64,000 nt of DNA from Haloarcula marismortui ATCC 43049. Lineage in GTDB: Archaea > Halobacteriota > Halobacteria > Halobacteriales > Haloarculaceae. Shown piece after piece: positions 45,158 through 54,075 of the stretch (position 1 is the stretch's first letter; each line of letters starts with the position of its first letter). The stretch is taken from the NCBI RefSeq assembly GCF_000011085.1, contig NC_006395.1:310001-374000 (forward strand). Direction: 5' to 3'. Under the pieces are notes generated by a model. It made no database searches, had not been told where the DNA came from, and saw nothing but the letters and a program-made list of their open reading frames with translations. The position numbers were made by a program, and so were the translations under genes.

Positions 45158-45958
45158 TCAGGCATTGTTCTCGTGAATCGCAACCATGAGGGCCGCGAGT
45201 TCGTCGCCGATGACCGAGCGGATTCGTTCGCCTGTCTCCGCGCTCGCCTGCTTCGGCGTCCCGATAGCTCCGGATGAGGAATACTCGTCGAACGAGCGGT
45301 AGACAGAGACGTTGCCCCCGTCAAGCAAGTCTTGCCCGCCCCAGCCGTAGTGTTCGTCCATCGGTTCACCGTCGCGGACCGCCGGGTCACCCACGAGGTC
45401 TGGTCGGAGCGCAAGCATGAGGGACGTCTCGAACTCACCGCCGTGAGCCATCCCCCCTGTCTCGGTGGTCCGGAGCTCCTCGATTCTATCCGACGCCAGA
45501 TGGAAGTACGTCGTCCCGAGTACTTCCGCATCAGTGTCGACGCCCACAGTACTCACGACGGCGTCGATGAGTGAACTGTTCCCGCCGTGGCCGTTGACGA
45601 ACAGCATCGCGTCGAATCCGTTCTGGATGCCAGCGTGTGCGATATCCTCAAGTGTCGCTCGCAAGTGCGCGAACTCGAGTGAGAGGGTCCCACCGAACGA
45701 CAGATGGTGTGGCGAGAACCCACTCCAGACCGGCGGTGTCACGACGACAGGAACGCCATCTAGGCGCTCGATAGCAGTGTCGACCATCGCCTCGACGAGG
45801 AGTGTGTCGGTGACGACCGGGAGGTGGTTCCCGTGCTGTTCGACGCTTCCGACGGGAATAACGAGAACTGAGCCCGGCTGTTCGCCAACATTTCGGATCT
45901 GACCCGCAGTCATCCCAGCCCACTCGCTCTCTTTCCGACCGATAGTATCGTACAACAT
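45158..45958 (-). CDS. Creatininase-family amidohydrolase, operon-encoded
   Basis: A 266-residue protein with GSVEQHGNHLPVVTDT (Glu, His, Asp ligands), NGHGGNSS (His) and AHGGEFETS (Glu). Creatininase opens the cyclic amide of creatinine; relatives cut other cyclic or formyl amides. It starts 1 nt after the MalK-type ATPase stop, so it belongs to the operon. It is longer than, and differs from, the ArfB-like copy at 19483. It likely hydrolyses an amide bond of the imported compound. Confidence 0.85.
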   Translation of the reverse strand: MLYDTIGRKESEWAGMTAGQIRNVGEQPGSVLVIPVGSVEQHGNHLPVVTDTLLVEAMVDTAIERLDGVPVVVTPPVWSGFSPHHLSFGGTLSLEFAHLRATLEDIAHAGIQNGFDAMLFVNGHGGNSSLIDAVVSTVGVDTDAEVLGTTYFHLASDRIEELRTTETGGMAHGGEFETSLMLALRPDLVGDPAVRDGEPMDEHYGWGGQDLLDGGNVSVYRSFDEYSSSGAIGTPKQASAETGERIRSVIGDELAALMVAIHENNA

Positions 45959-45959
45959 A

Positions 45960-47057
45960 TTACACCGACTCTGTCCGCTGCAACTGATTCAGTTCCACAC
46001 GCTCGCCATCTGGACCGAACAGATGCATATCCTCTGTATGAAACCCGAGCGCGATTTTGTCGCCCCGTTCTGGGCGGTATTCGCTACTGACCCGGGCAAC
46101 GACTTCTTTCGACCCGCCTGCAGTCTCCAGATAGAGGAAGTTGTCAGACCCCATTGGTTCTACGACATCGACAACTGTATTGATGTACTCGCCGGCGTCC
46201 TCGGCGACGAAATCTTCCGGGCGGACGCCCAGCGTGTACTCCCCGTCCGGAATGTCGACGTTGAGCGTAAACTCAATATTTGACGAGTGGAACGTCGCGT
46301 GCCCGCCGCTATTGGTTACACTCGCTTCGAAGAAGTTCATCGATGGTGACCCGATGAACCCCGCGACAAATTTGTTGTTGGGCTCATCGTAGCAGCGTTC
46401 CGGTGGCGCGACCTGCTGGAGTTCACCCTGATTGAGAATCACGATCCGGTCGGCCATCGTCATCGCTTCCGTCTGATCGTGCGTGACGTAAATCGTCGTC
46501 ACGTCCAACTCTTCTTGGATCCGCTGGATCTCCGTGCGCATCTGTGTCCGAAGCTTCGCGTCGAGATTCGACAGCGGTTCGTCCATCAGAAACACGTCCG
46601 GGTCGCGGACAATAGCCCGCCCAAGTGCGACACGCTGTTGCTGGCCACCCGAGAGTTGCTTCGGCAGGTCGTCCATGAGGTCCGCAATCTCCAGCAGTTC
46701 GGCGGCCTCAGTCACGCGCTGTTCGATTTGATCATCGTACTCGCCTGACAGTCGGAGCCCGAAGGACATGTTATCGCGCACGGTCATATGCGGGTACAGT
46801 GCGTAGCTCTGGAACACCATCGCAATGTTCCGGTCCTGTGGACGAACGTCGTTGACTACGCTCCCCCCGATAGCAATCTCACCGTCGGTGACTGTTTCGA
46901 GCCCAGCAATCATCCGAAGTGTGGTCGATTTCCCACATCCGGATGGGCCGACAACGACGACAAACTCACCGTCCTCGACGGCCAGAGAAAGGTCCTCAAC
47001 TGCAAGGACATCGTCGTCGTATACCTTGCTGACGTTTGATAGTGTAACTTCGCTCAT
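45960..47057 (-). CDS. ABC transporter ATP-binding protein (MalK/UgpC type)
   Basis: A 365-residue ATPase: Walker A GPSGCGKST, signature LSGGQQQRVALGRA, Walker B VFLMDEPLSNLD, and switch His in YVTHDQTEA. A C-terminal TOBE/MalK regulatory domain follows from about residue 240 (GVRPEDF). It begins the ten-gene operon; MSEVTLSNVSKVY is the canonical start, and the upstream open frame is the promoter region. Divergent from an IclR regulator across 528 nt. Confidence 0.93.
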   Translation of the reverse strand: MSEVTLSNVSKVYDDDVLAVEDLSLAVEDGEFVVVVGPSGCGKSTTLRMIAGLETVTDGEIAIGGSVVNDVRPQDRNIAMVFQSYALYPHMTVRDNMSFGLRLSGEYDDQIEQRVTEAAELLEIADLMDDLPKQLSGGQQQRVALGRAIVRDPDVFLMDEPLSNLDAKLRTQMRTEIQRIQEELDVTTIYVTHDQTEAMTMADRIVILNQGELQQVAPPERCYDEPNNKFVAGFIGSPSMNFFEASVTNSGGHATFHSSNIEFTLNVDIPDGEYTLGVRPEDFVAEDAGEYINTVVDVVEPMGSDNFLYLETAGGSKEVVARVSSEYRPERGDKIALGFHTEDMHLFGPDGERVELNQLQRTESV

Positions 47058-47302
47058 ACCGAGTAGAAGAAGCATCGCAATCATCATTAATAAATGTTGG
47101 TAGTGGTGGCAGAGTCAGGCAGACCAATCACATCGAAACCCGCGGGCCGCCTGTGGAGCACCGTCGGATATAACTGCGTAGCCGGCAGTTCTGCACCGAG
47201 GCCAAACGTTACACCCGCAAGTATGACCTATAGTATGCTGCAGAATACGGAGCAGAGACCGACTAAAGCGTAGAAAACAGGATACCAGAGCGTTTCCAAA
47301 CC

Positions 47303-47321
47303 CTTTCAATGAGATTGAAAG
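47303..47321. promoter_or_regulatory. Palindrome with CTTTCAAT / ATTGAAAG arms
   Basis: Eight-base perfect arms around a 3-nt spacer (GAG). It resembles the site at 47516 in arm sequence and spacer length. Candidate IclR operator for the ten-gene operon. Confidence 0.6.
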
Positions 47322-47515
47322 TCACGTGGGACGCTCGTACGGAATACACGAATGTCACAAAACGACGCCAGAGTGTCTGTAACTACTGAATCAGGTGTTG
47401 AAGCCTCCAGCCCACATGTTCATGTGGTTTGTTGCCACCCCCCGAGAGTAAGGAGAGTGCAGAAAATAACACTCGTACTCTTGTTAGAATATCGTCTCTA
47501 ACGGGACACCGACAG

Positions 47516-47536
47516 TTTCCAATATGATTGGAAACA
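47516..47536. promoter_or_regulatory. Palindrome with GTTTCCAAT / ATTGGAAAC arms
   Basis: Nine-base perfect arms around a 3-nt spacer (ATG), 49 nt upstream of the IclR start. Candidate autoregulatory operator. Confidence 0.6.
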
Positions 47537-47585
47537 TTTTGTCTCTCGACGGAATCTATTTTACCCTGCAAGAAAAAGCGCATCC

Positions 47586-48368
47586 ATGCCCTCACAGAAC
47601 AACAAAACGATCAGCGCGGTCGAGACAACGCTGGACATTCTCGCTGCCCTCGGAAAAGTTGAACCAGTCGGTCTTTCCGAGCTTGCGTCTCATCTTGATA
47701 TCCCCACAAGTACTGTCTTTATCCACCTCAACACACTTGTCCAGCGGGACTACGTTGTCAAGGATGCCGGGCAGTATCGTCGATCGTTCCGCTTTCTTGA
47801 GCTCGGTGGCAGCGTTCGGCAAAGACTGGACATCGGCCGACTGCTTCGCAATAAGGTTGAAGAACTCAGCAGAGAAACTGGCGAGATTGCTGGTGCCGGC
47901 ATCGAGGAGAACGGCCAGCGGGTCATTCTCTACAGGAGCTCAGGCGGAAAGGCTGCAGGCGACGAAATTCCCATTGGGAATCACACAGAGATGCACTGGA
48001 CATCGCTGGGCAAAGTAATTCTGGCGCACCTTCCGGTGGAAAAACGAAACGAAATCGTTGCCGACCATGGGCTTCCGAAAGGGACTGATAACACGTTGTC
48101 ATCCCGGTCTGCTCTCGAAGCGGCGCTTGAACGAATTCGCGACCAGGGCTATGCGATAGACGACGAGGAGCATCTCAGAGGTGTTCGAGGTGTCGCTGTT
48201 CCGATATTCAACGACGAACAGGAAGTCATGGTGTCTCTTGGTATTACTGGGCCCAGAGATCGATTCACCTCCAGATACATGGCAAATCTGCTTGAGATAC
48301 TTCGATATACGAAAAACGAAATCGAAGTTCGAAGTCAGTACTACGAATACAGTACGATAGACGGATAG
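47586..48368 (+). CDS. IclR family transcriptional regulator
   Basis: A 260-residue regulator: winged HTH at about residues 8-70 (LSELASHLDIPTSTVFIHLNTL) and a GAF-like effector domain (GVAVPIF, WTSLGKVILAHLP). IclR proteins bind catabolic promoters as dimers and respond to the pathway's substrate. Divergent from the ABC/creatininase operon, which it presumably controls, with candidate operators between. Confidence 0.9.
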   Translation: MPSQNNKTISAVETTLDILAALGKVEPVGLSELASHLDIPTSTVFIHLNTLVQRDYVVKDAGQYRRSFRFLELGGSVRQRLDIGRLLRNKVEELSRETGEIAGAGIEENGQRVILYRSSGGKAAGDEIPIGNHTEMHWTSLGKVILAHLPVEKRNEIVADHGLPKGTDNTLSSRSALEAALERIRDQGYAIDDEEHLRGVRGVAVPIFNDEQEVMVSLGITGPRDRFTSRYMANLLEILRYTKNEIEVRSQYYEYSTIDG

Positions 48369-48797
48369 ACAAGAATATGATAGTGAAACGCTCAACACCA
48401 CAAACAAAATAGAAACGTAGCGTCAGTCTAGGACGGCTTTTGTCTCCGAACTTCACCGTGTAGGTATTGGCTCCTGTCGGTTCAACCCCTATATCCTATG
48501 TTTCGATTCGACTGTTTCATATGATCGAACTAGAAAAACCGTGGGAAAGCCATCTGAGTCTCTTCTTCATTTTGATTGTACGACTAAGTCTCGGGTCACC
48601 TCCTACATCATATAACGCCTGTACTTCTGTTATTCTTTTTGCGTGATAATCAGACCGTGCCGACATTGTTTCGCTCAATCGAACTAGCCTCGCAAATAGT
48701 GTCACACACTCACACAAAAAATAATAGCGAATGACACTTCATGATTCTGGTTTTGTTCTACCGAACTACTAAATCCCATCAGACACACAGCCGACAT
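48369..48797. other. AT-rich intergenic region, 429 nt
   Basis: Between two IclR genes on the same strand. Composition is notably AT-rich; it likely holds the promoter of the second regulator. I see no gene, strong repeat or RNA. Confidence 0.4.
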
Positions 48798-49580
48798 ATG
48801 TCTGTGAATACCACGGAACTATCGATCGAGATTATTGATATCGTCTCCGACCGTGACGGTGCACGGCTTCGGGATATCGTTGAAGAGGTAGACGTGGCCA
48901 AGAGTACTGCACATAAGCACCTCACCACGCTCCGCGACAGCGGCTTTCTGGTCAAACGCGGCGAAATCTATCAGGTCGGGTTGCGGTTCTTGAATTACGG
49001 TGAACAGGCACGAAGCCGATGGCCCGGCTATCCGCATATCGAGGAAGCAATCGCAGCCCTCACCGAACGGACAGAGGAAGAGTGTGACTTCGTGGCTCCG
49101 GACCGTGGCAGGGTTATCACAATCGCCGAATCGTACCACAAGTGGGCAAAGTTCGAGGGGACGACCACTGACGGACCATCGAAGGAGTACCGGGCCAGAA
49201 CGGGGTCATATTATCACATGCACGCGACCGCGTCTGGGCTGGCAGTGTTGTCCACCTATTCCAAGTCCCGGGTCGAAGACGTTATCGAGCGGTGGGGGCT
49301 CCCTGCACGGACTGACCACACGATCACGTCGCGGGAAGAGTTGCACGCCGAACTGGAGCAGATTCGAGAACGCGGCTACGCTGTCGACGATCAGGGGTAC
49401 ACTGACGGGATGCGAAGCATTGGGAAAGCCGTTCACGGGCCGGAGGGGGACGTGATTGGCGCGCTCAGTGTCTCGGGCCCGACCTATCGGGTCGATGGGA
49501 TGGTTCTCGAACAGGAAGTTCCGAATGCACTCAGGGATGTCGTTGACGAACTTGAAGAGCGTCTCCGAACGACGAACTAA
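48798..49580 (+). CDS. IclR family transcriptional regulator
   Basis: A 260-residue regulator. HTH RLRDIVEEVDVAKSTAHKHLTTL lies near residue 20, and the effector domain contains HATASGLAVLSTY and GRVITIAES. Start MSVNTTELS aligns with family N-termini; the open frame upstream is not conserved-looking. Divergent in sequence from the IclR at 47586. It precedes the PotABCD-type importer, so it probably senses that importer's substrate. Confidence 0.88.
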   Translation: MSVNTTELSIEIIDIVSDRDGARLRDIVEEVDVAKSTAHKHLTTLRDSGFLVKRGEIYQVGLRFLNYGEQARSRWPGYPHIEEAIAALTERTEEECDFVAPDRGRVITIAESYHKWAKFEGTTTDGPSKEYRARTGSYYHMHATASGLAVLSTYSKSRVEDVIERWGLPARTDHTITSREELHAELEQIRERGYAVDDQGYTDGMRSIGKAVHGPEGDVIGALSVSGPTYRVDGMVLEQEVPNALRDVVDELEERLRTTN

Positions 49581-49734
49581 TCTTGGCGGCGCGTTTCGTA
49601 ACAACACCCTGTTTTCTAGCCACCGACTACTAGTCCGTCTCTGGCTGGAACATCCCACTTCATTTCTTCCCAAGCGATGCTTTCTGCTGGAATCGCGGAC
49701 TGTGGTTGCATCAGAGTGGGGTATCGAAGGTAGT

Positions 49735-49744
49735 TTTTTATAAT
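49735..49744 (+). promoter_or_regulatory. TATA box TTTTTATAAT
   Basis: Centred about 30 nt before the ATG at 49770. The identical ten bases precede the alcohol dehydrogenase start at the same spacing (54044-54053). Confidence 0.55.
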
Positions 49745-49769
49745 ATGCGTGGAATATGTGCGTATAGCA

Positions 49770-50963
49770 ATGTGTGGCAATAACGAGCATACCGAGAGCG
49801 AACCGATCCGACAGTCTGGGACCAGCCGTCGACGGTTCTTGACCGCCGCCGGAGCTGGAACCGCCGGTGTGTTTGCTGGATGCGCTTCGTTGGCCAGCGA
49901 TGACGGCGACGGTGGGACCGGTGGTGAAAGTGGCGGTGCCAGCACGGGCGACAGTAGTAGTGGCCAGGATTTCAGCGGTGAGACACTGCGCGTAATGGTC
50001 TGGAGCGGGAACTACGCTGACCGCTTCGAAGAAACGATAAAACCGATGTACGAAGAGCGGACTGGTGGTCGATTACAGGTCAACCGCGGCTGGAACGAGA
50101 TCCTGGCAAAAATCAGATCAGCACCGGAGGATCAGCCACCGTTTGATGTCACCATCACGGAGGGGTATTTTTACCTCCTTGGTCGCAACGATGACCTGTT
50201 CTTGCCGGTACGAGAGGAGAACGTGCCGAATCTGGATGGCGTCATTGACTATTACACTGATTTCCGAACCACGGAGTTCGGGGTCCCCGTCGACGGTGCG
50301 CCGACGACGCTCATCTATCGAAACGATATAGATTTCGAACCGACCACCTGGGCCGACCTTGCCGCCCCAGAAGCCGCCAACGGGAATGGAATCGGTATCG
50401 ACAAAGGGTTCTGGTGGTTCCCACAGCATGACGCTGCTGTCGCGATGGATGCGAAGGAGCTTGCTGGGGAAGTGTACGATGAGGACCTCTCGATGGACGT
50501 GTTTGACTATATGGAGGAGCAGTGGAACATCCAGGGCTGGGCTTCTTCCGGGGAAGACATCTGGCAACTGTTCGAGAACGGCATTATCGACCACGCGCAG
50601 TGGTACTACGAACAGACCGCGTACGATATTGACGACTATCCTAACCTGAGCCACACCGCACCGGATAGAAACAGCGGTTTCGTCAACCACTGGTGTCCGG
50701 TCCGTGGCACTGACAAACGGCGGATGGCGGAGGATTTCTTGAATTTCCTGCTGGACGCCGAGACCCAGACACGGTGGTCGGAAAACAGTCCGACGCTGTT
50801 TACGAATACGGACATGGAATACGCGACTGAAAAACTCAACGAGGACCTCCCCAACAACAGTGACGAAGCAGCGCTCGTCGCCTGGCCGGAGTTCGATTAC
50901 ATCAACTCGAACTTTGACAGCTTCAACCAGCGGATCTCGGAGATGGAGGCGAGTTCGAACTAG
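49770..50963 (+). CDS. Spermidine/putrescine-type ABC substrate-binding lipoprotein
   Basis: A 397-residue PotD-like protein. Twin-arginine SRRRFLTAAGAG and lipobox VFAGCAS are followed by a Gly/Ser/Asp linker. The body (LRVMVWSGNYADRFEE, YFYLLGRNDDLFLPV, TTLIYRND) matches periplasmic binding proteins of polyamine/thiamine-type importers. Start MCGNNEHTE is supported by TATA spacing; a GTG seven codons upstream is possible. First gene of an importer operon; the substrate need not be a polyamine. Confidence 0.88.
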   Translation: MCGNNEHTESEPIRQSGTSRRRFLTAAGAGTAGVFAGCASLASDDGDGGTGGESGGASTGDSSSGQDFSGETLRVMVWSGNYADRFEETIKPMYEERTGGRLQVNRGWNEILAKIRSAPEDQPPFDVTITEGYFYLLGRNDDLFLPVREENVPNLDGVIDYYTDFRTTEFGVPVDGAPTTLIYRNDIDFEPTTWADLAAPEAANGNGIGIDKGFWWFPQHDAAVAMDAKELAGEVYDEDLSMDVFDYMEEQWNIQGWASSGEDIWQLFENGIIDHAQWYYEQTAYDIDDYPNLSHTAPDRNSGFVNHWCPVRGTDKRRMAEDFLNFLLDAETQTRWSENSPTLFTNTDMEYATEKLNEDLPNNSDEAALVAWPEFDYINSNFDSFNQRISEMEASSN

Positions 50964-51027
50964 CGATGTCGGGACCGATGTTTACAAGGGACCAGTGTCT
51001 CAGTGGCCAACACGAATTGCATAACTC

Positions 51028-52164
51028 ATGTCGGAGATAGAACTACAGAACCTCTCGAAATCGTTCGGGGAGCTCGATGCGGTGACAGATGTCTCCCTAT
51101 CCGTTCGGGACGGGGAACTGTTGTGCTTACTCGGTCCCAGTGGCTGTGGCAAGTCGACGACGATGCGAATGATCAGTGGGCTGGAGACACCGTCGTCCGG
51201 GACAGTCTACATCGGAGATGCGGACGTGACCGACGAACCGGCCTACGACAGGGACACCTCGATGGTGTTCCAGAACTGGGCGCTGTTCCCTTACAAGACC
51301 GTACTTGAGAACGTTGCGTTCGGTCTCAAGATGCGTGGCATGGGAAAACAGCAGCGGCGTGACCGCGCCAGCGAGATGCTGGACCGCGTTCACATGGATG
51401 GGTATGAAAGTCACAGTCCGACCGACCTCTCGGGTGGCCAGAAACAGCGTGTCGCGCTGGCACGGTCGCTGGCAGTGGACCCTGACGTGCTACTGCTTGA
51501 TGAACCCCTCTCGAACTTGGATAAGCGACTGCGTGAGGAGATGGAGATCGAGCTGAAAGATATTCGCGAAGAGTTTCAGAAAACGTTCGTTCACGTCACA
51601 CACAATCAGGACGAAGCGTTCACCCTTGCTGATCGTATCGGCATAATGAACGATGGGCGACTGGTGCAGGTCGGAGAGCCGAATGAAGTGTATCGGGACC
51701 CGAAAAACAAGTTTGTCGAGGAATTCCTGGGTGATACAAACTTCGTCAGTGGTACTGTAAGCGACAGTGACGGCCAGTACAGCTATCTGGTGACGGAGTT
51801 CGACTCGGAGATCCGTGTACCGGTGACTTCGAAAATCCAGCCCGAAGCGTCCCTTACTGTCTCGCTCCGTCCCGAGTTCATGCAAATAGCTCCTCTCACC
51901 GATGAATCAACCCGGGCATCTCACCAGACCCGTGCCGACGGTAACGGCGGTGGTGGTGGTGTTTCCGGGACCGTAGAGAGTACTATTTATCGCGGCTCCA
52001 GCATCCGCCATGTCGTCGACATCGGCGGGGAGCAACTGTTCGTCGAACAGAGCGTTACTGACCAATCAGCAATTGATGAAGGAGATACGGTTGAGCTCAG
52101 CTGGGATATCGATGACATACTGCTGTTCCGTCCCGACGGCACGAGGGTGAGGGACCGACAATGA
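51028..52164 (+). CDS. ABC transporter ATP-binding protein (PotA type)
   Basis: A 378-residue ATPase: Walker A GPSGCGKSTTM, signature DLSGGQKQRVALARS, Walker B VLLLDEPLSNLD, switch His in HVTHNQDEA. The TOBE domain from about residue 235 contains a Gly-rich insertion (GNGGGGGVSG). Overlaps the next gene by ATGA. Follows the binding protein by 64 nt. Confidence 0.92.
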   Translation: MSEIELQNLSKSFGELDAVTDVSLSVRDGELLCLLGPSGCGKSTTMRMISGLETPSSGTVYIGDADVTDEPAYDRDTSMVFQNWALFPYKTVLENVAFGLKMRGMGKQQRRDRASEMLDRVHMDGYESHSPTDLSGGQKQRVALARSLAVDPDVLLLDEPLSNLDKRLREEMEIELKDIREEFQKTFVHVTHNQDEAFTLADRIGIMNDGRLVQVGEPNEVYRDPKNKFVEEFLGDTNFVSGTVSDSDGQYSYLVTEFDSEIRVPVTSKIQPEASLTVSLRPEFMQIAPLTDESTRASHQTRADGNGGGGGVSGTVESTIYRGSSIRHVVDIGGEQLFVEQSVTDQSAIDEGDTVELSWDIDDILLFRPDGTRVRDRQ

Positions 52165-52376
52165 GTGTCGACTCCAGAACGACTGTGTTAGACCGCCTCT
52201 GGTCGCTATTTGAGGGACAGTCTGGCTCTCGCCGCTCGTTGTTGCTGATGAGCCCACTGATCCTGTTCGAGTTGCTGGTGTTCGTGGTTCCGTTTCTGTT
52301 GCTGGTTCGCATCAGTTTCAGCGAACAGTCACAGGGCCTCCCGTATGCCGAGGGGACGTTCACCATCGCATCGTAA
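52161..52376 (+). CDS. ABC permease (PotB type), N-terminal fragment before in-frame stop
   Basis: The first 71 codons of the permease: a cytosolic N-terminus and the first membrane helix (LILFELLVFVVPFLLLV) followed by a periplasmic stretch FAEGTFTIAS-like ending. It stops at TAA, and the same frame continues with no shift into the remaining permease. Alone it cannot form a channel. It could be an expressed half, or the product of a recent nonsense mutation (for example TAC to TAA). Confidence 0.75.
   Translation: MSVDSRTTVLDRLWSLFEGQSGSRRSLLLMSPLILFELLVFVVPFLLLVRISFSEQSQGLPYAEGTFTIAS
52374..52376 (+). pseudogene. In-frame TAA splitting the PotB-type permease gene
   Basis: The codon follows TCG and is directly followed by GTG. 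The frame is the same on both sides (52161 to 53081), so a single substitution explains the break. TAAGTG would also allow immediate re-initiation, so the gene may be split rather than dead. Confidence 0.75.
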
Positions 52377-53081
52377 GTGCAGGTCCTCCAGTCTGAGTTG
52401 CTCCAGGGAATCATCGTGTATTCGTTCAAGCTCGGCATCATCGCGACGCTACTCACAGTCGTCCTCGCGGTTTTCTATGCATATGCCACCTGGCGCGCGA
52501 ACGGGGTGCGGAAATCGGCCCTGTTATTTTCGGTTGTGCTGCCGCTGTTGACGACACTCGTAATCAAGACGTACGTGTGGGTTCCGTTGCTGGCTCCGAA
52601 CGGGACGGCCAACAGCCTCTTGCTCGCAGTCGGCCTCATTCAGGCACCCCTGCAGATAGTCCCGAACACGCTTGGCGTCGTCATCGGACAAGTGTATATC
52701 GTCTTCCCGTATGCGATGCTGGCAATTTACAGCGTCCTGACAACCGTTGAATGGGAGCTTGTCGAGGCGGCCAGGGACCTCGGAGCCAGCCGAATCCGGT
52801 CTTTCTTTGCGGTCGTTCTGCCAGAGATTATGCCAGGAATCACCGTCGCGACTGTTATCTCCTTTGCCTGGAGCGTCGGCGCGTATTCCGCACCGGCGCT
52901 GCTCGGTGCAGGGAGCGATCGCCCGTTCGCACTCGAAGTGCAGGAGCAGATGCTAGTCAATTTCAACTGGCCGATAGCCACTGCCCTCTCGACGGTAATG
53001 CTCGTCCTGATGTTCGTGAGCATTCTTGTCATCTACACTGTCCTCGGCCGCTTTGGAGGTGACGTGACCAATGCAACGTAG
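52377..53081 (+). CDS. ABC permease (PotB type), main part with five helices
   Basis: A 234-residue segment starting at the GTG right after the TAA. It holds the remaining membrane helices and the EAA loop (EAARDLGASRIRSFFAVVLPE) that docks the ATPase. A normal PotB protein would be the two parts joined, about 306 residues. The next gene starts inside its last 11 nt, so the operon otherwise looks intact. Works only if re-initiation, readthrough or assembly of the two parts occurs. Confidence 0.82.
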   Translation: MQVLQSELLQGIIVYSFKLGIIATLLTVVLAVFYAYATWRANGVRKSALLFSVVLPLLTTLVIKTYVWVPLLAPNGTANSLLLAVGLIQAPLQIVPNTLGVVIGQVYIVFPYAMLAIYSVLTTVEWELVEAARDLGASRIRSFFAVVLPEIMPGITVATVISFAWSVGAYSAPALLGAGSDRPFALEVQEQMLVNFNWPIATALSTVMLVLMFVSILVIYTVLGRFGGDVTNAT

Positions 53082-53880
53082 TCTCGAATGGCTTGGAACG
53101 GCAGCGTTTCGCATCGGTTATATAGCGATATTCGTTGTCATGCTGTTACCGCTGGGTATTGTTATTGCAACGTCCTTCTCCGCGTCGGGGAACTTGCAGT
53201 TCCCGCCGCAAGCGCTCTCCCTGCGATGGTACAGCGCGTTCTTTGCCGATGTGGTGTGGCTACGAGCGTTCGATAATAGTCTCGTCGTCGGTGTCGGAAC
53301 GACGGTCGTCGCTACGTTTATGGGCATCACGGCTGCGTTCGGTCTTGAAGCACACAGAGGCCGGTTCGGTGATATCCTGACGCCCATCGTCATCCTACCA
53401 TTGCTCATTCCGCCGGTCATCCTTGGGGTGACGCTGCTCGTGTATTTCAGCAGGCTTGGGTTTCGGTCGTCGTATCTCAGCATCATCTTGGCCCACAGTC
53501 TCTGGGCCACACCGCTCGTGTTCTTCGTGATGCAGTCCGTCTTCCAGCGGTTCGACTGGCAACTGCGCGACGCTGGGATGGACCTCGGGGCGAATCCGAT
53601 CCGTGTGTTCATCCACGTCATCCTGCCGAACGTCAAAAGCGGGATACTTGTGTCTGCGCTGCTGGCGTTCATTATCAGCCTGCAGGAGTTCGTGATGGCG
53701 CTGTTCCTGTCGAACTATCAGACGCAGACGATTCCCGTGCTGGCCTGGAATTCCCTGCGCCAGTCGCTTACGCCCATCGTCAGTGTCGTCTCGACGTTTC
53801 TCATCCTCATCTCCGTTGTCGGGCTCCTCGCCGCCGCTCTCGCCACAAATATCGAATTCGTGGCGAAACGGTTGTCCTGA
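53071..53880 (+). CDS. ABC permease (PotC type)
   Basis: A 269-residue permease with six membrane segments. EAA loop: DAGMDLGANPIRVFIHVILP. Starts within the preceding permease gene (11-nt overlap). Its stop codon lies in a 14-nt perfect palindrome. Completes the PotABCD-type importer. Confidence 0.9.
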   Translation: MQRSLEWLGTAAFRIGYIAIFVVMLLPLGIVIATSFSASGNLQFPPQALSLRWYSAFFADVVWLRAFDNSLVVGVGTTVVATFMGITAAFGLEAHRGRFGDILTPIVILPLLIPPVILGVTLLVYFSRLGFRSSYLSIILAHSLWATPLVFFVMQSVFQRFDWQLRDAGMDLGANPIRVFIHVILPNVKSGILVSALLAFIISLQEFVMALFLSNYQTQTIPVLAWNSLRQSLTPIVSVVSTFLILISVVGLLAAALATNIEFVAKRLS

Positions 53881-53889
53881 AATTTCAGG
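53876..53889. repeat. Perfect palindrome CCTGAAATTTCAGG over a stop codon
   Basis: Fourteen self-complementary bases that include the TGA of the PotC-type gene. It could form a short hairpin in the RNA or a protein-binding site before the dehydrogenase promoter. Confidence 0.4.
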
Positions 53890-54043
53890 GGGCCGTTTCG
53901 ATTGTAAAATCGCCGGACTAACAGACGAAGCTGAATTTCTGAGATTACTATATTTTTGGTACAAGACTAAATGACGAGGACACTATCAAGCAATTCTCAA
54001 AAAATTATATAATATCCCATCTGAAGAGCAGAGCGGGAAAATA

Positions 54044-54053
54044 TTTTTATAAT
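54044..54053 (+). promoter_or_regulatory. TATA box TTTTTATAAT
   Basis: Centred about 27 nt before the alcohol dehydrogenase ATG at 54076; identical to the element at 49735. Confidence 0.55.
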
Positions 54054-54075
54054 GTGGTACCGTCACACAATACGT

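Larger units (their letters stand above)
47058..47585. other. Divergent control region, 528 nt, operon and IclR
   Basis: Contains two related palindromes (47303-47321 and 47516-47536) and AT-rich promoter stretches facing both ways. No gene supported. Confidence 0.5.
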
